From contig BCHX01000001.1 in assembly GCA_001599755.1 (NCBI GenBank), forward strand, positions 4,836,001 to 4,900,000: a stretch of 64,000 bases of DNA, given 5' to 3'. The position numbers were made by a program, and so were the translations under genes. Under the pieces are notes generated by a model. The model was not told the DNA's origin. It worked only from the letters and a program-made list of their open reading frames with translations, and did no database searches. Positions 60,504 through 64,000 of this stretch are shown in pieces; the first letter of the stretch is position 1; each line of letters begins with the position of its first letter. This DNA is from Gliomastix tumulicola (taxonomy: Eukaryota > Ascomycota > Sordariomycetes > Hypocreales > Bionectriaceae).

Positions 60504-63500
60504 TCAAGTAAGGACCCATTCGGTACCTCGCTTGATGAACTTGTCCATGAGAAGTCCTATATCGGCTAGGACAAAGCGGCAGATGTAGAAGGCGAAGAAC
60601 TCGGCCGCGTGGCGCGTGCACAGCTCGAGACCGACTTGCGTCTTGTCCGCGTGCCGAAGACCTGGATCATCGACTTGTCGCGCAATCTGGTCTGTATAAA
60701 CCGTGTCAGCGCATGTCTCCTCTACCTACCCATGGTTCCTGAGACTTTGACTTACCAACAACCTGTGCAGCATCAAATAGTCTAGCGAGCGAGCCCATAT
60801 ACTGTGCGTTTGGGCCCTCGAAATGAGCATGTCCGACGCTTCTCTTCGGCGGCCGGCTGGTTGGCTGAGCCGTCATTGGCAGGCTGGAGAAAGTGTCCTT
60901 GGACGTGTCTGCGCCGCCGCGAGGCGCTGATGAATTTCCAAGAGCGGCAGCAGAGTTCTTGGACCGCAGCCGCCTCCAGGAGAATGCTGATGATTTGCCT
61001 GACACGCTGGCCGTCCGAGGCATAGAAGATGTCGAGTCGCCATCGGTAGGCGTCGCTGCGTCTTTAAATAAGACGCTAATCCCTTGAACACCGACTTCGT
61101 TGCCGAGCCTGCGGCTGAGAGCGGCCTGCACCTGCTCTAGAACACCTTCTAGGGACTGCATCTCTTCGAGCATGGCATCCGCGTCGCAGGTATCAACCTT
61201 GGCGAGCTTCAGTAGTGCTGCAGTAAGATAGTCGCACTGAGCGACCTTCTCGTCGATGTTCTTCAGTTTGACATTCTTCACCCTCCATGCTTCCCTAGGC
61301 ACGAACAGCTTCGTGCTCACAAACCCACCGCGCGGATGCACTAGAGTCTGATAGAGGCAGCGCATAAGCCAAAACGGGCGCAGCATCGTATCAGTCGGGC
61401 AGGGTTCCAAGGGCACTGGGGCATCGGACATCATCTGACTTGGCGAGCTCAGAGTTGCCGGGGACTGGAAGTCAGCGTCGAGCAAATACATACCACCAGT
61501 GGCTGTATCTGCGCGATCCCGCAGGCTTGCCGTCAGAGGCGTCGGAATGGCAGGGACTGCTGGCGGTCGCGAGCTGTTGAAGTGAGCGCTCGATGGCGTT
61601 CCTGGCGACATGTCCCCTTCATCGATGTTTGAAATGGACATTGCTCGGCCCTTCAGGCTCTTCAAGCTCGAGGACGAGAAGTTCTTCTTGAGCCTGCTGA
61701 CAGACGGCGAGGTAGAACGACCTGCATTGTCATCAACGTCAGGGGTTGAGCGATGCCCAAAGGGCGAGCCGAGCGGACGAGTGTCTGTCGGGCTCGCCTC
61801 TAGCGGAGGGGATGCTGGACGACGGAAGGCAGCGATGGAGCTTTTAGGGGGCTCGATCGAGGACTGGGGACCCCTTGCGCTTGCGGTAGACTTGGGTTGA
61901 GCCGAGTCTTCGTCTATCCTGGGAATTGCGGGAGCTATCTTGGTCGTTTCGATCTTGAGCTGCTTGTGATTCTGAGATAACGACCGGCGATTCCGAACTG
62001 ATTTGGACTGCGCCGAAGGGGGCCGAGGCGGCGGCAAGTCTGGCAGCGCCCCTGTCGGAGGCGGCGCAGGTGCAGGCCCTTGCGTCATGCTGGGAGTCGG
62101 TGCCGATTCAGTGACTGTCGAAAGCGTTGTCGTGTTTGTGAACGAATTGGACGCGGTTGAGCTATTCCAAGTGCTCGTTGTCAAGCCGCTTGAATCTGAC
62201 TCACGTGGAACAGACGGCTGTTGTCGTTTCTGCTGCGATCCCTGTCCGTACTGATGATAGTAGTCTTGATTTGTGTAGACTCGCATCTCTTCAAGCATTT
62301 GCTCGACATCATCGTCTGAGAGGTGACCATTTAGATCATCCGCAGGTAAGCTTGGTGGAATAGATTCGTGGACCTGTTGCTGTTGCTGAAGTCGCTGAAA
62401 TTGGAGGCGCTGCCTCTCTTGTTCATTCGCGACATCGTAGGCCTCACGTTCCGCCTGCCTCACCCTCTCGCGAGCCATCTCCACACGTCGCAGGACATCC
62501 GCAACGGCAGCGTCGTCCGAGTCTCGCCGATTATAATCTTGGGCCTCCATAGGTTCGTAGCCGTCGTCGTACGCTGCTTCGATTGCGGCATCCAGAGCGT
62601 TGTCAAACTCATTTTCAGTGTTCCCACTTCCAGCACGAATATGCTTCCTTCGATAGCCAAAGGAAGAGGTTCGCGAGTGAACGGATGACTCCGTCGACCC
62701 TCCCGACTCGTCTATAGGGTCTAGCCATGAGTTCTGGCTGTCATCTCGATGATGGTCGGGTTTCCTTCGAGTCTCAGCTCGAGATCTGGATGAGATGGAG
62801 AAGTCGGTGCGCACGGGACCATCGAGGTCGTCGTCGCGAGAGTTGGATTGCTGATGGGTGGGAAGAAACGCTATATGCGACGACCCGTACGAGGACTCAG
62901 GAGGCGACTGCATCGCGTTGGGCGGGAAGCGAGAGCGGATAGGCGATTTGCTGAATGACGATTGTAGGAAGCCTGGTTCGGGTGGCTGTATCGGCGGTAG
63001 TGGTGGACTGCGACTGGGAGGCAAGAGGTCTTGCTGCCACCGCTGCGACGGATTCGTCGAGTGCTGGTAGTAATAGTCTCCGTCCGGGTCGTCTTCTCGA
63101 ATGATCCTTGTCACCGTCGCAGTCGCTACCACTGGCTCTTCCTCCTCGTCGCGCTGCCCTGGATAGATGATGGTCTGGCGGTGAATGCTGTCCTCGTCAG
63201 GGAATGCTGGGAGTTCCTTGCCCTGGAAGGGCATCATCTGGTCCAATTCATCAATGCGACTGGTATAAGTTCGTCGCTAAGTCAAAAGCATTGTTAGCAA
63301 AACGGGCTTTGGCAGTCAGTCAGTTACGAGAGATTCTCTGCCTCGACTCACAATGGCCTCAAGTTTCCGTTGATCATCCTGGGCAGTGGTCCTCTGCAAC
63401 ACCTGCTCGAGCAGACTGCATGCCTCCGTATACGCCGACCGAGCGGCGATAAAGTCCTGGGAGTTGTCTAACTGAACAGCAGCGTTTGCCTTTTGCAGGG

Positions 63501-64000
63501 CATGGGAGAGCATGGCCTTTTGCGACGGCGGTTTCCCGCCGCGGTACTTTGTTGAGTCGCCACTACTCTTCCCCGACCGATTCCGAGAGTGGCCATGATG
63601 AGCATAGTGATACTCCTGGCCCGACTCGTACTGCATCGCAGCGGATTCGGCGGTCGCGGCCCGGGCCCTGGGCCGCGACGGTGAGGATGTGAAGTCTCCG
63701 GCTTGGCCAGGGGCGGGCTCGTACTGCCCGGCCTGCTCTTCCGGAGTCTCAGAGACGTCGTAAGGCGGATATCGATCGCGCTCTCTCGCCCGTCGTGCCG
63801 GGGACTCTGGTGTCGCGGGGCGGAGATTACCCCTATCGTCGTGATGGTTTGCAGCGGGGCTGTAGCCGCCTGCACCGAGACTGGCAAGATACTCGTGTGA
63901 TTCACTCGGCGTGCGGCTCCTGCGGAGAGTCCGCGTTGCCAGGCCTGTCGAGGGGGGCGACCCGGCGAGAAAGAAGGTAATGTCGACGCTACTCGCCCGG
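60504..64000 (-). CDS. MIT-domain protein, 5' end beyond the window
   Basis: Visible exons on the minus strand are >64000-63352, 63276-60756 and 60691-60504; introns are 75 bp (GTGAGT, branch GCTAAC, TAG) and 64 bp (GTAAGT, CAG). At least 1,118 residues are encoded, and the reading frame is open to the window edge. A MIT domain (three-helix microtubule-interacting and trafficking fold) occupies the segment KAMLSHALQKANAAVQ through KLEAIRRTYTSRIDEL, bridging the first splice. Such domains bind ESCRT-III tails. A long Ser/Pro-rich disordered region follows, with a coiled-coil and Gln run (about 62370-62470). The C-terminal domain is conserved in fungi (FVPREAW, DYLTAALLKLAKVD, then the last exon FYICRFVLADIGLLMDKF). 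A role in endosomal or cytoskeletal trafficking is inferred. Confidence 0.85.

Overview
The window is from a filamentous ascomycete (Pezizomycotina). The genes carry short spliceosomal introns of 51-87 bp with GTAAGT/GTATGT-type donors and CTAAC/CTGAC-type branch points. The gene families are typical of moulds (HsbA, fused homeodomain-C2H2 protein, Ctr copper transporter, FRE reductase). The repeats show the signature of repeat-induced point mutation (RIP): CpA/TpG almost gone, TpA in large excess, and coding relics stopped by TAA/TAG. A Sordariomycete-like genome with AT-rich isochores is the best guess, but this is inference.

Positions 1 to about 43,900 are one gene-free AT-rich block with no open frame of 60 codons or more. 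It is a nest of RIP-mutated transposons. The key element is a structurally complete Ty3/gypsy-type retrotransposon with a chromodomain (called A1, 3169-12667, plus strand): 167-bp LTRs, a 5-bp target duplication ATTCT, gag-pol relics, and an additional 1.8-kb coding-like relic between pol and the 3' LTR. Pieces of the same family recur at 16452-18065 (A3, plus), 25994-31027 (A4, minus), 31028-37709 (A2, minus) and 42181-43740 (A5, minus). Solo LTRs lie at 19898, 28253, 37108 and 37886; the last three have unoccupied or near-unoccupied sister sites elsewhere in the window. A second family has about 44-bp inverted repeats carrying a twice-repeated motif and makes 8-bp target duplications. It comprises a 2,964-bp element with a RIP-damaged Mutator-like (MULE) transposase (38263-41226), a 517-bp non-autonomous copy (21229-21745) and two end fragments (1-180, 25835-25993). 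Copia-like relics and a 9-bp minisatellite holding a 100-N assembly gap complete the block.

Positions 43,900-64,000 are ordinary gene space with balanced base composition. In order: a ferric/cupric reductase (minus) divergent from a Ctr copper transporter (plus), which looks like a co-regulated metal-uptake pair with an 0.8-kb shared promoter; an arrestin-fold protein (minus); a 968-residue homeodomain plus C2H2 protein (plus, four exons); an HsbA-like secreted surface-binding protein (minus, two exons); a 2.4-kb stretch where I see no gene; a histidine-phosphatase (phosphoglycerate-mutase family) protein (plus, two exons); the mitochondrial translation GTPase GUF1 (minus, four exons); and the larger part of a MIT-domain protein (minus), cut by the window end. 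Most products needed splicing by hand; exon limits are given in each entry.

The points most worth following up are the extra coding relic in the chromodomain retroelement, the MULE/MITE family with duplicated subterminal motifs, the filled/empty site pairs that order the insertions in time, and the metal-uptake gene pair lying directly against a heterochromatin-like block.
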